Shown: positions 8,236 to 16,945, counted from the first letter of the stretch. The stretch: 64,000 nt of DNA from JBDSSS01 sp963764195 (GCA_963764195.1 CAVXRG010000003.1:62001-126000), one strand, 5' to 3'. Translations and numbers: made by a program. Notes: a model not told the origin generated them from the sequence alone.

Positions 8236-8570
8236 CCAGTAACCGTCGATGGCTCCTCCTCTCGATCAGCCATCGAGAGCATCGCCCCGGTAGGCGCGGC
8301 GAGCTCGAGGATGTGGGTATCGCGCCGGATGTCGCTGCCGACGACAGCGTCGACGACCAGCCAGGTGAGGACCAGACGGTATTGGCGCCCAAGACGACGA
8401 CGTGTCCTTCGCAGAGTACGCCGGCGCCGGCCACGTGATGTGCGACCCAGTCCCGAGCGTGAGGGACCGCTTCGGCGATCCGGACTGGGCATGGCCGGTT
8501 CCGCCAGTCCCACAAACGTCCCGCGCACTCGGGACCTTTGGACGACGTCGGGTGGCCTGTCAGATCGGCC
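8232..8570 (-). pseudogene. frameshifted short gene upstream of the CNNM gene
   Basis: One minus frame reads RIAEAVPHARDWVAHHVAG and then CEGHVVVLGANT. A +1 frame continues with RQYRLVLTWLVVDAVVGSD, IRRDTHILELAAPTGAML and a stop that overlaps the CNNM start (8232-8235). Both parts have strong third-position C/G, so this looks like one gene broken near 8380. I do not recognise the family and see no clear start. Confidence 0.35.
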
Positions 8571-8578
8571 TCAGTTCC

Positions 8579-8603
8579 TATCGGCCCAGCGGCGACGCCG
8601 TTA
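8579..8603 (-). promoter_or_regulatory. sigma-28-like promoter motif outside the flagellar locus
   Basis: Reading leftwards: TAAC (8603-8600), then GCCGATAGG (8585-8577), with 15 bases between TAA and GCC. This equals the spacing and core of the flagellar promoters at 26379-42391. It points at the broken frame and the CNNM gene. A single site outside the cluster may be chance. Confidence 0.35.
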
Positions 8604-8614
8604 ACGTCGGTGTC

Positions 8615-11326
8615 ATGGCCGCGGCTACGACACCTACGACCGGCACCGCTCATCACGCCCTCGCCGCGCACGAGGTCTTGCTGCTGTTGGAGACGGACCC
8701 TCATCGCGGGCTCACGGCAGGACAGGCGGCGGCCCGCCTTGATCGGTTCGGCCCCAACCTCCTCCCGCACGCCGAGGGGGACGGGCCGCTGAGGCGGTTC
8801 TTGCGGCAGTTCCAACACCCGCTGATCTACGTGTTGCTTGCAGCGGGCGTGACCACCTTGGTGCTTGGCGAGATGGTGGACTCGATCGTCATCTTCGGCG
8901 TGGTACTCATCAACTCGGTCATCGGATTCGTCCAGGAGTCGAAAGCGGAGTCCGCGCTCGACTCACTGCGGGCGTTGGTGCGTACCGACGCCCGGGTCGT
9001 GCGCGACGCCAAGACTCGCACCATCGGGTCCGAGGAGCTGGTGCCCGGCGACCTGGTCCGGGTCGAGGCCGGCGACAAGGTGCCGGCGGACCTGCGCCTG
9101 CTGGGGCATGCCGAGCTGCAGGCCGACGAGTCGGCACTGACCGGGGAGTCCGTGCCTGTGGTCAAGGACGAGGTCGCGCTTCCGGTCGACACTGCTGTCG
9201 CTGACCGCCGGAACATGCTGTACTCCGGGACGCTGGTCACTCACGGCAGCGGGTCGGCGATCGTGGTGTCGACGGGGGCGCAGACCGAGCTGGGTGAGAT
9301 CCACCGGCTGGTCGGCGCCGCCGAGGTCTTGGACACGCCACTGACCCGAAAGCTGACCGGGTTCAGCCGGATCCTGACCGCGGTCATCCTCGGTCTTGCT
9401 GTCGTCACTTTCGTGGTCGGTGTGCTGCGCGGCGAGGAGGCCGCCGAGATGCTCACGGCTGCCGTTGCGCTGGCGGTCGGCGCCATCCCGGAGGGGCTGC
9501 CGGCGGCGGTGACGATCACCTTGGCCATCGGCGTGGGCCGAATGGCCAGGCAGCGGGCCGTGATCCGGCGGTTGCCTGCGGTGGAGACCCTCGGCAGCAC
9601 CACCGTCATCTGTACCGACAAGACCGGCACGCTGACCGAGAACCAGATGACGGTCCGGGAGCTGTGGACGACGACTGGCAGCTACCACGCGAGCGGGTCG
9701 GGGTATACCCCGGAGGGTCGGCTCGTCGATGACGGCCGACTGGCCGTCGAGGTCTCAGGTGATCAGGGACTGAGATGGTGCCTGGTGGCCGGGGCAGGGT
9801 GCAACGACGCGCGGTTGTCGCGGAATGAGGGGCGGTGGCAGGTCGTCGGCGACCCCACCGAAGGGGCGCTGTTGGTTGTGGCCGCCAAGGGGGGTGTCGA
9901 TCTGGATGAGCTGAGCAAGACCCTGCCACGGGTCTGGGCCGTGCCGTTCAGCTCCGAACGCCAGTTCATGGCCACCCTCCATCGGGACGTCGCCGCCGGC
10001 GCATCAGTGGTGTTGGCCAAGGGTGCTTTCGAGCGCATCGTGGACCTCTGCGGCTTCCAGATGGACCCCTCGGGTGCGCTGCGGCCGTTGGATCGTGACC
10101 GCATTCTGGCCGCCGCCGAGTCGCTGGCCGCAGGCGGGCTTCGGGTGCTGGCCACCGCGATGTGCCAGGTCGCGGACATCGTCGAGTTCGACGAGGAACA
10201 GCTGCCGGGGATGTTGGTCTTCACGGGGCTGCAGGCCATGCTCGACCCACCCCGGGAGGCCGCGGCTGCTGCCGTGGCCGCCTGTCACGCGGCGGGTATC
10301 GACGTCAAGATGATCACTGGTGACCACGTCGGTACCGCCCGCGCGGTCGCCGAGCGCGTCGGTGTCATCAGCCAGGAACGAGACGGCCAGGTCGTGACAG
10401 GAGCTGAGCTCGCGCACGTGGACACCGAAGCGTACGCGGACACGGTGGAACGGGCGGGCGTGTTCGCCCGGGTCTCCCCGGAGCAGAAGCTACGCCTGGT
10501 TGAGGCCTTGCAGCGGCGGGGGCACGTGGTCGCGATGACCGGCGACGGTGTGAACGACGCCCCGGCGCTGCGCCGGGCCGACATCGGCGTCGCGATGGGT
10601 CGTGCCGGGACCGAGGTGGCGAAGGAAGCGGCCGACATGGTGCTCACCGACGACGAGTTCGCGACCATCGAGGGAGCCGTCGAAGAAGGGCGAGGGGTGT
10701 TCGACAACCTCACCAAGTTCATCGTGTGGACGTTGCCGACGAACATGGGTGAGGGCTTGGTCATCCTGGTCGCCATCCTTCTCGGTTCGGTGTTGCCGAT
10801 CCTGCCGGTCCAGATCCTTTGGATCAACATGACCACCGCCGTGGCGCTGGGCCTGACGCTGGCCTTCGAACCGAAAGAGCCAGGAATCATGACCCGGCCA
10901 CCCCGCGATCCTCGGCGCCCACTGCTCACCGGTGCGCTGGTCACCCGGATCCTGCTGGTCTCCGCCCTGCTCCTCGGCGGCACGTGGTGGCTGTTCGAGT
11001 GGGAACTGGCCAACGGGGCCGCCGTGGCCGAGGCTCGGACCGTCGCGCTGAACCTGTTCGTCACGGTGGAGGCGTTCTACCTGTTCAGCTGCCGCTCACT
11101 GACGCAGCCAGCGTGGCACGTGGGGCCGTTGAGCAATCGTTGGTTGCTCGCGGGTGTCGCCACCCAGGCGGCCGGGCAGCTCGCGATCACCTACTTGCCC
11201 CTCATGAACGAGTTGTTCCGCACGGCGCCGATCCCTCCCGATGCGTGGTTGAGGATCTTGGGCGTCGCTCTGCTCGCGTCCCTTGTCGTGGGCGTCGACA
11301 AGCGGCTCCGACGCTCGGCCATGTGA
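8615..11326 (+). CDS. P-type cation-transporting ATPase (P2, PacL/SERCA-like)
   Basis: 903 residues. It has an N-terminal cation-ATPase domain, the actuator TGES motif in DESALTGESVPV, IPEGLPAAV in M4, the phosphorylation motif DKTGTLTE with Asp335, the nucleotide-binding GDPTEGALLV, the hinge MTGDGVNDAPAL, and C-terminal membrane segments starting ILWINMTTAVALGLTLAFEP. IPEG in M4 and the overall size fit Ca2+/Mn2+ or Na+ pumps rather than heavy-metal CPx ATPases; no CPC motif is present. The ATG at 8615 begins MAAATTPTTG. The gene is monocistronic, and its start region overlaps a leftward sigma-28-like motif. Confidence 0.9.
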   Translation: MAAATTPTTGTAHHALAAHEVLLLLETDPHRGLTAGQAAARLDRFGPNLLPHAEGDGPLRRFLRQFQHPLIYVLLAAGVTTLVLGEMVDSIVIFGVVLINSVIGFVQESKAESALDSLRALVRTDARVVRDAKTRTIGSEELVPGDLVRVEAGDKVPADLRLLGHAELQADESALTGESVPVVKDEVALPVDTAVADRRNMLYSGTLVTHGSGSAIVVSTGAQTELGEIHRLVGAAEVLDTPLTRKLTGFSRILTAVILGLAVVTFVVGVLRGEEAAEMLTAAVALAVGAIPEGLPAAVTITLAIGVGRMARQRAVIRRLPAVETLGSTTVICTDKTGTLTENQMTVRELWTTTGSYHASGSGYTPEGRLVDDGRLAVEVSGDQGLRWCLVAGAGCNDARLSRNEGRWQVVGDPTEGALLVVAAKGGVDLDELSKTLPRVWAVPFSSERQFMATLHRDVAAGASVVLAKGAFERIVDLCGFQMDPSGALRPLDRDRILAAAESLAAGGLRVLATAMCQVADIVEFDEEQLPGMLVFTGLQAMLDPPREAAAAAVAACHAAGIDVKMITGDHVGTARAVAERVGVISQERDGQVVTGAELAHVDTEAYADTVERAGVFARVSPEQKLRLVEALQRRGHVVAMTGDGVNDAPALRRADIGVAMGRAGTEVAKEAADMVLTDDEFATIEGAVEEGRGVFDNLTKFIVWTLPTNMGEGLVILVAILLGSVLPILPVQILWINMTTAVALGLTLAFEPKEPGIMTRPPRDPRRPLLTGALVTRILLVSALLLGGTWWLFEWELANGAAVAEARTVALNLFVTVEAFYLFSCRSLTQPAWHVGPLSNRWLLAGVATQAAGQLAITYLPLMNELFRTAPIPPDAWLRILGVALLASLVVGVDKRLRRSAM

Positions 11327-11487
11327 GTCCGCGGTTGATGCGATGCGATCAGCCCGATCAACACGCGCGGTGCGGCCGTCCGGCGAGCACTGCTGACGTC
11401 ACTGCTCTGGCATGGCCCCCGGAAGGCCGGCATGCCTCCGCGAGTCGACCTCGAGGTCCGCCCGCCCTCCCGTCAACGGACCCTGCG

Positions 11488-11516
11488 TGAGGCGTCGGGG
11501 TGTCCTGGTGTGACGC
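11488..11516 (+). terminator. weak hairpin after the ATPase gene
   Basis: AGGCGTC (11488-11494) can pair with GACGCCT (11510-11516) around a 15-base loop, between the ATPase gene and the CstR-type operator. No T tract. Confidence 0.3.
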
Positions 11517-11545
11517 CTTCATGAAGGTCGCGGCCTGCGTGTCTC

Positions 11546-11561
11546 ATACCCCTGGGGGTAT
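11546..11561. promoter_or_regulatory. CsoR/CstR-type operator before the first MBL-rhodanese gene
   Basis: ATACCCCTGGGGGTAT is a near-perfect palindrome of the ATACCC-N4-GGGTAT type bound by CsoR-family repressors. It lies 45 bases before the start of the persulfide dioxygenase-like gene. The cognate repressor is probably the gene at 15444-15710. Confidence 0.75.
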
Positions 11562-11606
11562 CTGCTACGGTGGTCCGCAACGACCCCGCCAGCCCTGGAG
11601 GAACCC

Positions 11607-12986
11607 GTGATCTTCACCCAGTACTATCTCGACTGCCTGTCGCAGGCGTCCTACCTCGTCGCCGACGAGAACAGCCGCCAGGCCGTCGTCGTCGATCCGC
11701 GACGCGACGTCGCGGAGTACCTCACCGACGCCGAGGCGCGCGGCCTGACGATCGTTGGCATCGTCAACACCCACTTCCACGCGGACTTCGTCTCCGGCCA
11801 CCTCGAGCTCGCTCGGGCCACCGGGGCGTGGATCGGCTACGGAGACGCCGCCGTCACCGACTTCCCGGTGCGCTCGCTCGCCGACGGGGAGCGGATCTCC
11901 CTCGGCGACGTGACCCTCGAGATCATGACGACGCCCGGCCACACGCCCGAGTCCATCTCGGTCCTCGTCTTCGAGCACGCCCACGACGAGGTCGCCTACG
12001 GCGTCCTCACCGGGGACGCCCTCTTCATCGGCGACGTCGGCCGTCCCGACCTGCTCGCCTCCGTCGGCGTCACCGCCACCGAGCTCGGCCAGATGCTCTA
12101 TGACTCGGTCCAGCACAAGCTCATGGACCTGCCCGACGACGTACGCGTCTTCCCCGCACACGGCGCCGGCTCGGCCTGCGGCAAGAACCTCTCCACCGAG
12201 CGCCAGTCGACCATCGGCGAGCAGCGTCGCCTCAACTACGCCTGCCAGCCGATGACCGAGGAGCAGTTCCTCGAGGTCGTGACGGCCGGGCAGCCCACGG
12301 CGCCGGCCTACTTCGTCTACAACGCCACCCTGAACAAGCAGTCTCGCGACCTGCGGGACCTCGACGCGACCGTGCCGGCACTCGGCGGCGCCGAGGTCGA
12401 GGCCGCCCTGGCCCGCGGCGCGCGTATCCACGATGCACGAGATGTTCAAGAGTTCGCTGCGGCCCACCTGCGCGGATCGGTGAACGTGCCGGTCGACGGC
12501 CGCATGGCCGAGACCGTCGGCATGGTCTTCTCGCCCGAGAGCGAGATCGTCGTCATCGCCCCAGAAGGCCAGGAGCAGGAGGTGGCCACCCGCTTCGCCC
12601 GCATCGGCTACGACCACGTGACCGGCTATGTGGCGGACGTCGAGGAGTACTTCATGACGCACCAAGACCGGGTGGCCCGGGCCAGCCGCCTGTCGGTCGC
12701 CGAGGTCGACGAGGCGGCAGCTCGCGCCGACGTGCAGGTCGTCGACATCCGCAACGCCGGCGAGCTGGAGGCCGGAATGCTCCCCGGCTCCCGGCACATC
12801 CCGCTAGCCGAGCTGGGTCGTCGGGCCCACGAGCTCGACGCCGAGCGCCCCGTGGTCGTCTACTGCGCGGGCGGGTGGCGCAGCTCGGTCGGGGCGAGCC
12901 TGCTGCGTGCGGGTGGTTTCAAGGACGTCTCCGACATCCTCGGCGGATACGGCGCCTGGGACCTCGCGCACGCCAACGCCTCCTGA
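11607..12986 (+). CDS. metallo-beta-lactamase/rhodanese fusion, persulfide dioxygenase-like (CstB/BlrB type)
   Basis: 459 residues, GTG start behind GGAGG. The first 235 residues are an ETHE1-like metallo-beta-lactamase fold with the metal motif THFHADF (His56, His58, Asp60) and TPGHTPESIS. Two rhodanese domains follow: about 260-355 lacks an active Cys, while about 365-455 has the active loop CAGGWRS with Cys420. Such proteins oxidise low-molecular-weight persulfides to sulfite or thiosulfate. It has its own operator upstream and ends 90 bases before a second enzyme of the same architecture. Which persulfide is used is not shown by sequence. Confidence 0.85.
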   Translation: MIFTQYYLDCLSQASYLVADENSRQAVVVDPRRDVAEYLTDAEARGLTIVGIVNTHFHADFVSGHLELARATGAWIGYGDAAVTDFPVRSLADGERISLGDVTLEIMTTPGHTPESISVLVFEHAHDEVAYGVLTGDALFIGDVGRPDLLASVGVTATELGQMLYDSVQHKLMDLPDDVRVFPAHGAGSACGKNLSTERQSTIGEQRRLNYACQPMTEEQFLEVVTAGQPTAPAYFVYNATLNKQSRDLRDLDATVPALGGAEVEAALARGARIHDARDVQEFAAAHLRGSVNVPVDGRMAETVGMVFSPESEIVVIAPEGQEQEVATRFARIGYDHVTGYVADVEEYFMTHQDRVARASRLSVAEVDEAAARADVQVVDIRNAGELEAGMLPGSRHIPLAELGRRAHELDAERPVVVYCAGGWRSSVGASLLRAGGFKDVSDILGGYGAWDLAHANAS

Positions 12987-13092
12987 CGGCAGTCGGTTGC
13001 ACGACGCTGAGACGGCGCAACCGGCCCGAGCTCGCAAGGCTCAGGGCCGATCCGATTTGACCCTCGTCCCGGTCCGTGTGAGGTTTGAGGAC

Positions 13093-13108
13093 ATACCCCT
13101 CAGGGTAC
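13093..13108. promoter_or_regulatory. CsoR/CstR-type operator before the second MBL-rhodanese gene
   Basis: ATACCCCTCAGGGTAC matches the ATACCC-N4-GGGTAT form with one end mismatch. It lies 70 bases before the ATG at 13178. Confidence 0.65.
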
Positions 13109-13177
13109 CGATGGTGGACGAGCGCGTTTGCGAACGACGCTCGGACGCAACGAAATCGAGTCGAGGAGGATCCCCGC

Positions 13178-14548
13178 ATGCCCCGCATCATCACGATCGA
13201 GACACCCAGCCTCGGTGACCGCAGCTACCTCGTGCACGACGGCCGAAACGCCTTGGTCGTTGACCCGCAGCGCGATGTCGACCGGGTCCTCGACGTGGCC
13301 CGGGACGAGGGCGTCACCATCACCCACGTGTTCGAGACCCACATCCACAACGACTACGTCACCGGCGGACTCGCGCTCGCGCAGGTGACCGGCGCCCGCT
13401 ACCTCGTCAACGCGGAGGACCGGGTGTCGTTCGAGCGCACGCCGATCCGGGACGGCGACACCGTCTCCGTGGGCGACACGCTGTCGGTGCGTGCGATCGC
13501 CACGCCCGGGCACACGTTCACGCACCTGTCGTACGCCCTCGAGGAGGACGGCGAGAGCGTGGGCGTCTTCACCGGCGGCTCGCTCCTCTTCGGCGCCACC
13601 GGCCGCCCGGACTTGCTGGGACCCGAGCACACCGACGCGCTGGTCCACCACCAGTACGCCTCCGCCCAGCGGCTCGCCGAGGAGCTCCCCGACGACGCGA
13701 GCGTCCTGCCCACCCACGGATTCGGCAGCTTCTGCTCGGCGGGCTCGGGCGGCGGGGGCGACTCCTCCACCATCGGCGCCGAGAAGAAGGCCAACGCCGC
13801 GCTCACCGACGCGGAGGAGGTGTGGGTGGCCGACGTCCTCGCGGCCCTCGAGGACTACCCCGCCTACTACGTGCACATGGGGCCCGCCAACGCGGCGGGG
13901 CCGGCAGCGCCCGACCTCGGCGAGCCCCGTCGCGTCGACAGGGAGGCCATCGCCCGCAGCCTCGAGGCGGGGGAGTGGGTCGTGGACCTGCGCACCCGCA
14001 CCGCGTATGCCGCCGGCCACGTGCGTGGCAGCCTCAACATCGGCCTCGACGGCCAGTTCTCGACCTACCTCGGCTGGCTCATCCCGTGGGGCACACCCCT
14101 GACGCTGCTGGGTGAGTCCATCGAGCAGGTGGCCGACGCCCAGCGCGAGCTCGCCCGCATCGGCATCGACGAGCTGCAGGGCGGCGCCACCGGCGGACCG
14201 CGGGACTGGAGCGAGGCCGCCCCCGGCACGTACGACTGCGCCACCTTCGCTGACCTCGCCCAGGTGCGTCACCACCGCAAGGTGGCGGTCCTGGACGTGC
14301 GGCGCGCCTCCGAGCACGCCACCTCGCACATCGAGGACGCCCTCAACATCCCCATCCACCAGCTGCTCGAGCGCCTCGACGAGGCGCCGACCGAGGAGAC
14401 GTGGGTGCACTGCGCGAGCGGCTACCGCGCCTCGATCGCCGCCTCGGTCCTCGCCGCCGACGGCAGACGCGTCGTGCTCGTCGACGACGACTTCGACGAG
14501 CACGCCATGAACGGCGCACTCCCCGTCGTGGAGGACGTACGCGGCTGA
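13178..14548 (+). CDS. second metallo-beta-lactamase/rhodanese fusion enzyme
   Basis: 456 residues from the ATG behind GAGGAGGA. The metal motif is THIHNDY (His55, His57, Asp59), with TPGHTFTHLS further on. The rhodanese part contains an inactive repeat (about 265-350) and a C-terminal active domain with HCASGYRAS (Cys412). It differs clearly from the neighbour at 11607-12986 in both the metal motif and the rhodanese loops, so the two are not a recent duplication. It probably works on glutathione-like or other thiol persulfides, or as a sulfurtransferase-dioxygenase. The exact reaction is inferred. Confidence 0.85.
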   Translation: MPRIITIETPSLGDRSYLVHDGRNALVVDPQRDVDRVLDVARDEGVTITHVFETHIHNDYVTGGLALAQVTGARYLVNAEDRVSFERTPIRDGDTVSVGDTLSVRAIATPGHTFTHLSYALEEDGESVGVFTGGSLLFGATGRPDLLGPEHTDALVHHQYASAQRLAEELPDDASVLPTHGFGSFCSAGSGGGGDSSTIGAEKKANAALTDAEEVWVADVLAALEDYPAYYVHMGPANAAGPAAPDLGEPRRVDREAIARSLEAGEWVVDLRTRTAYAAGHVRGSLNIGLDGQFSTYLGWLIPWGTPLTLLGESIEQVADAQRELARIGIDELQGGATGGPRDWSEAAPGTYDCATFADLAQVRHHRKVAVLDVRRASEHATSHIEDALNIPIHQLLERLDEAPTEETWVHCASGYRASIAASVLAADGRRVVLVDDDFDEHAMNGALPVVEDVRG

Positions 14549-14704
14549 CACCACAGGCCCGGGTTCGGTTCTTCCCCCTTAGCGCCGATCCCGTCCGGCG
14601 CCGCACCAGGCCTCGAGTACCTGGACGGCGCAATCCCGTTCGAGCGGCGCCCCCACGCGGCTCGAACGGGCGACCCCTTGCACAACCGACCTCTCAGGAG
14701 ACGC

Positions 14705-15325
14705 ATGTCTGCCCCGTTCCCCCCAGCGACCCCCATGACCGCGACGGCCTCCGCCGGGCGACCCACCGTGCTTGACGCGGCCACGGTCGAGGAGTGGCTG
14801 CAGCAGCCCGACGCCCCGACGCTCATCGACGTGCGCACGCCGGGAGAGTTCGCCGGATCGCACATCCCCGGCGCCTACAACGTGCCCCTGGACCTGCTCA
14901 AGGAGCACCGCCAGGAGCTGAGCCGCGAGCTCACCGACCACTTCGTCCTCGTGTGCCGCAGTGGCGCACGGGCCGAGCAGGCCAAGGAGTCACTGGCGTC
15001 GGCGGGTGCCGCGCTGCCCACGCTCCACGTGCTCGACGGTGGCCTCGCGGCCTGGGAACGCAATCACCGTCAGGTGATACGCGCAGAGCCCCGCTGGGAG
15101 CTCGAGCGCCAGGTCCGGCTCGTCGCCGGTTCCATCGTGCTGGCAGCCGTGCTGCTGTCGGTCATCGTGCCCGCAGCCAAGTGGGTGGCGGCCGCCATCG
15201 GTGCGGGGCTGACCCTCGCGGCGCTCTCCAACAGCTGCCTCATGGGGATGATGCTGGCCAAGCTTCCCTACAACCGGCGTACGTCCCCCAGCATCGACGA
15301 GGTACTGGCCGCGCTACGCCCCTGA
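14705..15325 (+). CDS. rhodanese with DUF2892 membrane anchor
   Basis: 206 residues. The N-terminal rhodanese domain (about 20-125) has the active loop CRSGARAEQ. It is followed by a DUF2892 domain of two membrane helices (about 140-190, VLAAVLLSVIVPAAKWVAAA, then ALSNSCLMGMMLAKLPYN). The ATG at 14705 follows CAGGAGACGC. This places a sulfurtransferase at the inner face of the membrane. It lies downstream of the second MBL-rhodanese gene and probably shares its transcript; a strong hairpin follows. Confidence 0.85.
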   Translation: MSAPFPPATPMTATASAGRPTVLDAATVEEWLQQPDAPTLIDVRTPGEFAGSHIPGAYNVPLDLLKEHRQELSRELTDHFVLVCRSGARAEQAKESLASAGAALPTLHVLDGGLAAWERNHRQVIRAEPRWELERQVRLVAGSIVLAAVLLSVIVPAAKWVAAAIGAGLTLAALSNSCLMGMMLAKLPYNRRTSPSIDEVLAALRP

Positions 15326-15348
15326 GCGGCCTTCGCTGGACGTGACGA

Positions 15349-15382
15349 CATCGCCCCGGGCTGGAACCCGTCCGGGGCGATG
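15349..15382. terminator. hairpin between convergent sulfur operons
   Basis: A perfect 11-bp stem (CATCGCCCCGG with CCGGGGCGATG) encloses a 12-base loop. It lies between the rightward MBL/rhodanese operon and the leftward thioredoxin-cstR operon, so it can end both. Confidence 0.65.
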
Positions 15383-15443
15383 CGTCTCTACGGGCTTACT
15401 ACCCCCGGCACGTCCGAGTCAGCGTCCGGCGAGCCGAGTGGCT

Positions 15444-15710
15444 TCAGGCCAGGGTGAGGAAGAGCTTCTCCATCAGGGCCCGGTCGGCGGTCGAGTCGCT
15501 CTCTGGGTTGGCCAGGCACTCCCGCAGGCCCGAGGACACGACGGCGAAGCCCGCCCGGTTCACGGCGCGGCTGACGGCGGCGAGCTGCGTGACGATGTCC
15601 TGGCAGTCGCGGCCCTCCTCGATCAGGCGGATGACGCCGCCGATCTGGCCCTGAGCACGCTTGAGGCGGTTCAGGACGGGAGTCATGTCGTCGGGATCGA
15701 GCGTCACCAT
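15444..15710 (-). CDS. cstR: CsoR-family repressor, CstR-like persulfide sensor
   Basis: 88 residues, all-helical CsoR/RcnR (DUF156) fold. Cys36 and Cys65 sit exactly where copper-sensing CsoR has Cys36 and Cys65, but position 61 is Gly instead of the copper-ligand His. Loss of that His with both Cys retained is the signature of CstR-type regulators that form a disulfide or trisulfide with persulfide. It is the second gene behind thioredoxin. The genes and ATACCC-N4-GGGTAT operators around it encode sulfane-sulfur enzymes, which supports persulfide rather than copper sensing. Confidence 0.85.
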   Translation of the reverse strand: MVTLDPDDMTPVLNRLKRAQGQIGGVIRLIEEGRDCQDIVTQLAAVSRAVNRAGFAVVSSGLRECLANPESDSTADRALMEKLFLTLA

Positions 15711-15770
15711 GGTGGCGGCCCTTCATCGTGCGTCGTGTGCGGGATGGGTGACGTCACGCCAGGAGCCGTC

Positions 15771-16148
15771 TCAGACGGGCGCCGAGGCGGAGCGCTGGGC
15801 GGCGACCTGGCGGCGCACGTCGTCCATGTCGAGACCGTGGACGGCGGCGATGACCTCCTCGAGCGCGGAGGCGGGGAGGGCTCCGGGCTGGCTGAAGACG
15901 AGGATGCCGTCGCGGAAGGCCATCAGCGTCGGGATCGAGGTGATGCCGGCGGCCCCGGCGAGCTGCTGCTCGGCCTCGGTGTCCACCTTGCCGAAGACGA
16001 TGTCGGGGTGCTGCTCCGACGCGGCCTCGTAAACGGGCGCGAACATGCGGCAGGGTCCGCACCACGAGGCCCAGAAGTCGACGAGCACGATGCCCTCGTC
16101 GGCGACGGTGGACTCGAAGTCGGCGCCGGTGAGATTGCGAGTGGTCAT
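15771..16148 (-). CDS. trxA: thioredoxin
   Basis: 125 residues with active site WCGPC (Cys30, Cys33) and the conserved cis-proline region SIPTLMAFRDGI. The start at 16148 (MTTRNLTG) follows GAAGGAGAACCCC. The C-terminal tail (GLDMDDVRRQVAAQRSA) is longer than in housekeeping thioredoxins. It leads a minus-strand operon with cstR and is probably controlled by the operator at 16173-16188. Its likely job is reducing protein or small-molecule persulfides. A close paralogue sits at 62614-62991. Confidence 0.9.
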   Translation of the reverse strand: MTTRNLTGADFESTVADEGIVLVDFWASWCGPCRMFAPVYEAASEQHPDIVFGKVDTEAEQQLAGAAGITSIPTLMAFRDGILVFSQPGALPASALEEVIAAVHGLDMDDVRRQVAAQRSASAPV

Positions 16149-16172
16149 GGGGTTCTCCTTCACGAGAGTCGT

Positions 16173-16188
16173 ATACCCGGTGGGGTAT
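16173..16188. promoter_or_regulatory. CsoR/CstR-type operator of the thioredoxin-cstR operon
   Basis: ATACCCGGTGGGGTAT, 25 bases upstream of the thioredoxin start. With the site at 16296-16311 it covers a divergent promoter region, so cstR would control itself. Confidence 0.75.
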
Positions 16189-16295
16189 GTAACAAGCGAG
16201 CCGGCCCTGCCATTCCCGCCTTCGGCGGGAGTCGCGCCGGTGGACATGGGTCGATTGGCGCGAGGCCTCTTCTTCGGCTATCTTCGATGGATCGT

Positions 16296-16311
16296 ATACC
16301 CCCTGGGGTAT
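16296..16311. promoter_or_regulatory. CsoR/CstR-type operator of the rhodanese-tauE operon
   Basis: ATACCCCCTGGGGTAT, a palindrome of the same form, 25 bases before the rhodanese ATG at 16337. Confidence 0.75.
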
Positions 16312-16336
16312 CCACGCCAGACCGAAGGAGTTTTCC

Positions 16337-16663
16337 ATGACCGTGACCGTCACCATCGATGAACTCGCCGCGGCCCGTGCCGACGGTGCGGTTGTCGTCG
16401 ACGTCCGCGAGCCCGGTGAGTACGTCGCCGGCCACGTCCCCGGGGCCATGCTCATGCCGATGGGCCAGCTGGCGTCCCGCACGACCGAGCTGCCTGCCTC
16501 GCGGCCCGTCTACGTCATCTGCGCGAGCGGCAACCGCAGCCGCGCCATGGCCGACCTGCTCGTGCGTCTGGGCTTCGACGCCCGGTCCGTCGATGGTGGG
16601 ACCACCGCCTGGCAGGGCACCGGCCGGCCCGTCGTGACAGGCGCCCGCGCCGACGCAGCCTGA
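16337..16663 (+). CDS. single-domain rhodanese sulfurtransferase
   Basis: 108 residues, one rhodanese domain. DVREPGEYVAGHVPGA precedes the active-site loop CASGNRSR (Cys about 62). The start ATG follows GAAGGAG. It is the first gene of a rightward operon with a small Cys-rich protein and a TauE-type permease, under a CstR-type operator. It would move sulfane sulfur between persulfide carriers. A version with its middle deleted lies at 63212-63332. Confidence 0.85.
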   Translation: MTVTVTIDELAAARADGAVVVDVREPGEYVAGHVPGAMLMPMGQLASRTTELPASRPVYVICASGNRSRAMADLLVRLGFDARSVDGGTTAWQGTGRPVVTGARADAA

Positions 16664-16777
16664 CCCGCGCGAGCCCGCCGCACGGCATACGTAGTCCTTC
16701 GACCTCCCACCTGAGCGCCGCGCTGCCTGCGCGGGACCCGTCCCCGGCACCTGCCGCCAACACCAAGGAGAACCACC

Positions 16778-16945
16778 ATGTGTCGACCCGCCACCTGCCG
16801 GACCTGCGGCAAGACGACCTGGGCAGGCTGCGGCCAGCACGTCGACCAGGTCATGCGCAACGTCCCTGCCGCCCAGCGCTGCGCCGGCCACGAGAAGAGC
16901 GAGTCCGCCTCCAGCGGCTTCCTCTCACGAATGGTCAACCGCTGA
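16778..16945 (+). CDS. small Cys-rich protein of the sulfur operon
   Basis: 55 residues, ATG behind AAGGAG. It begins MCRPATCRTCGKTTWAGCG and contains Cys at 2, 7, 10, 18 and 35, plus His20 and His37. The CxxCGK and later Cys/His residues suggest a small zinc-ribbon-like or thiol carrier protein. I do not know a named function. Its place between the rhodanese and the TauE permease suggests a part in sulfur handling. Confidence 0.7.
   Translation: MCRPATCRTCGKTTWAGCGQHVDQVMRNVPAAQRCAGHEKSESASSGFLSRMVNR

Noticed and set aside
15444..15710. Copper-sensing CsoR
   Set aside because: The copper-ligand His at position 61 is Gly, and no copper ATPase or chaperone is linked. The P-type ATPase at 8615 lacks a CPC motif.
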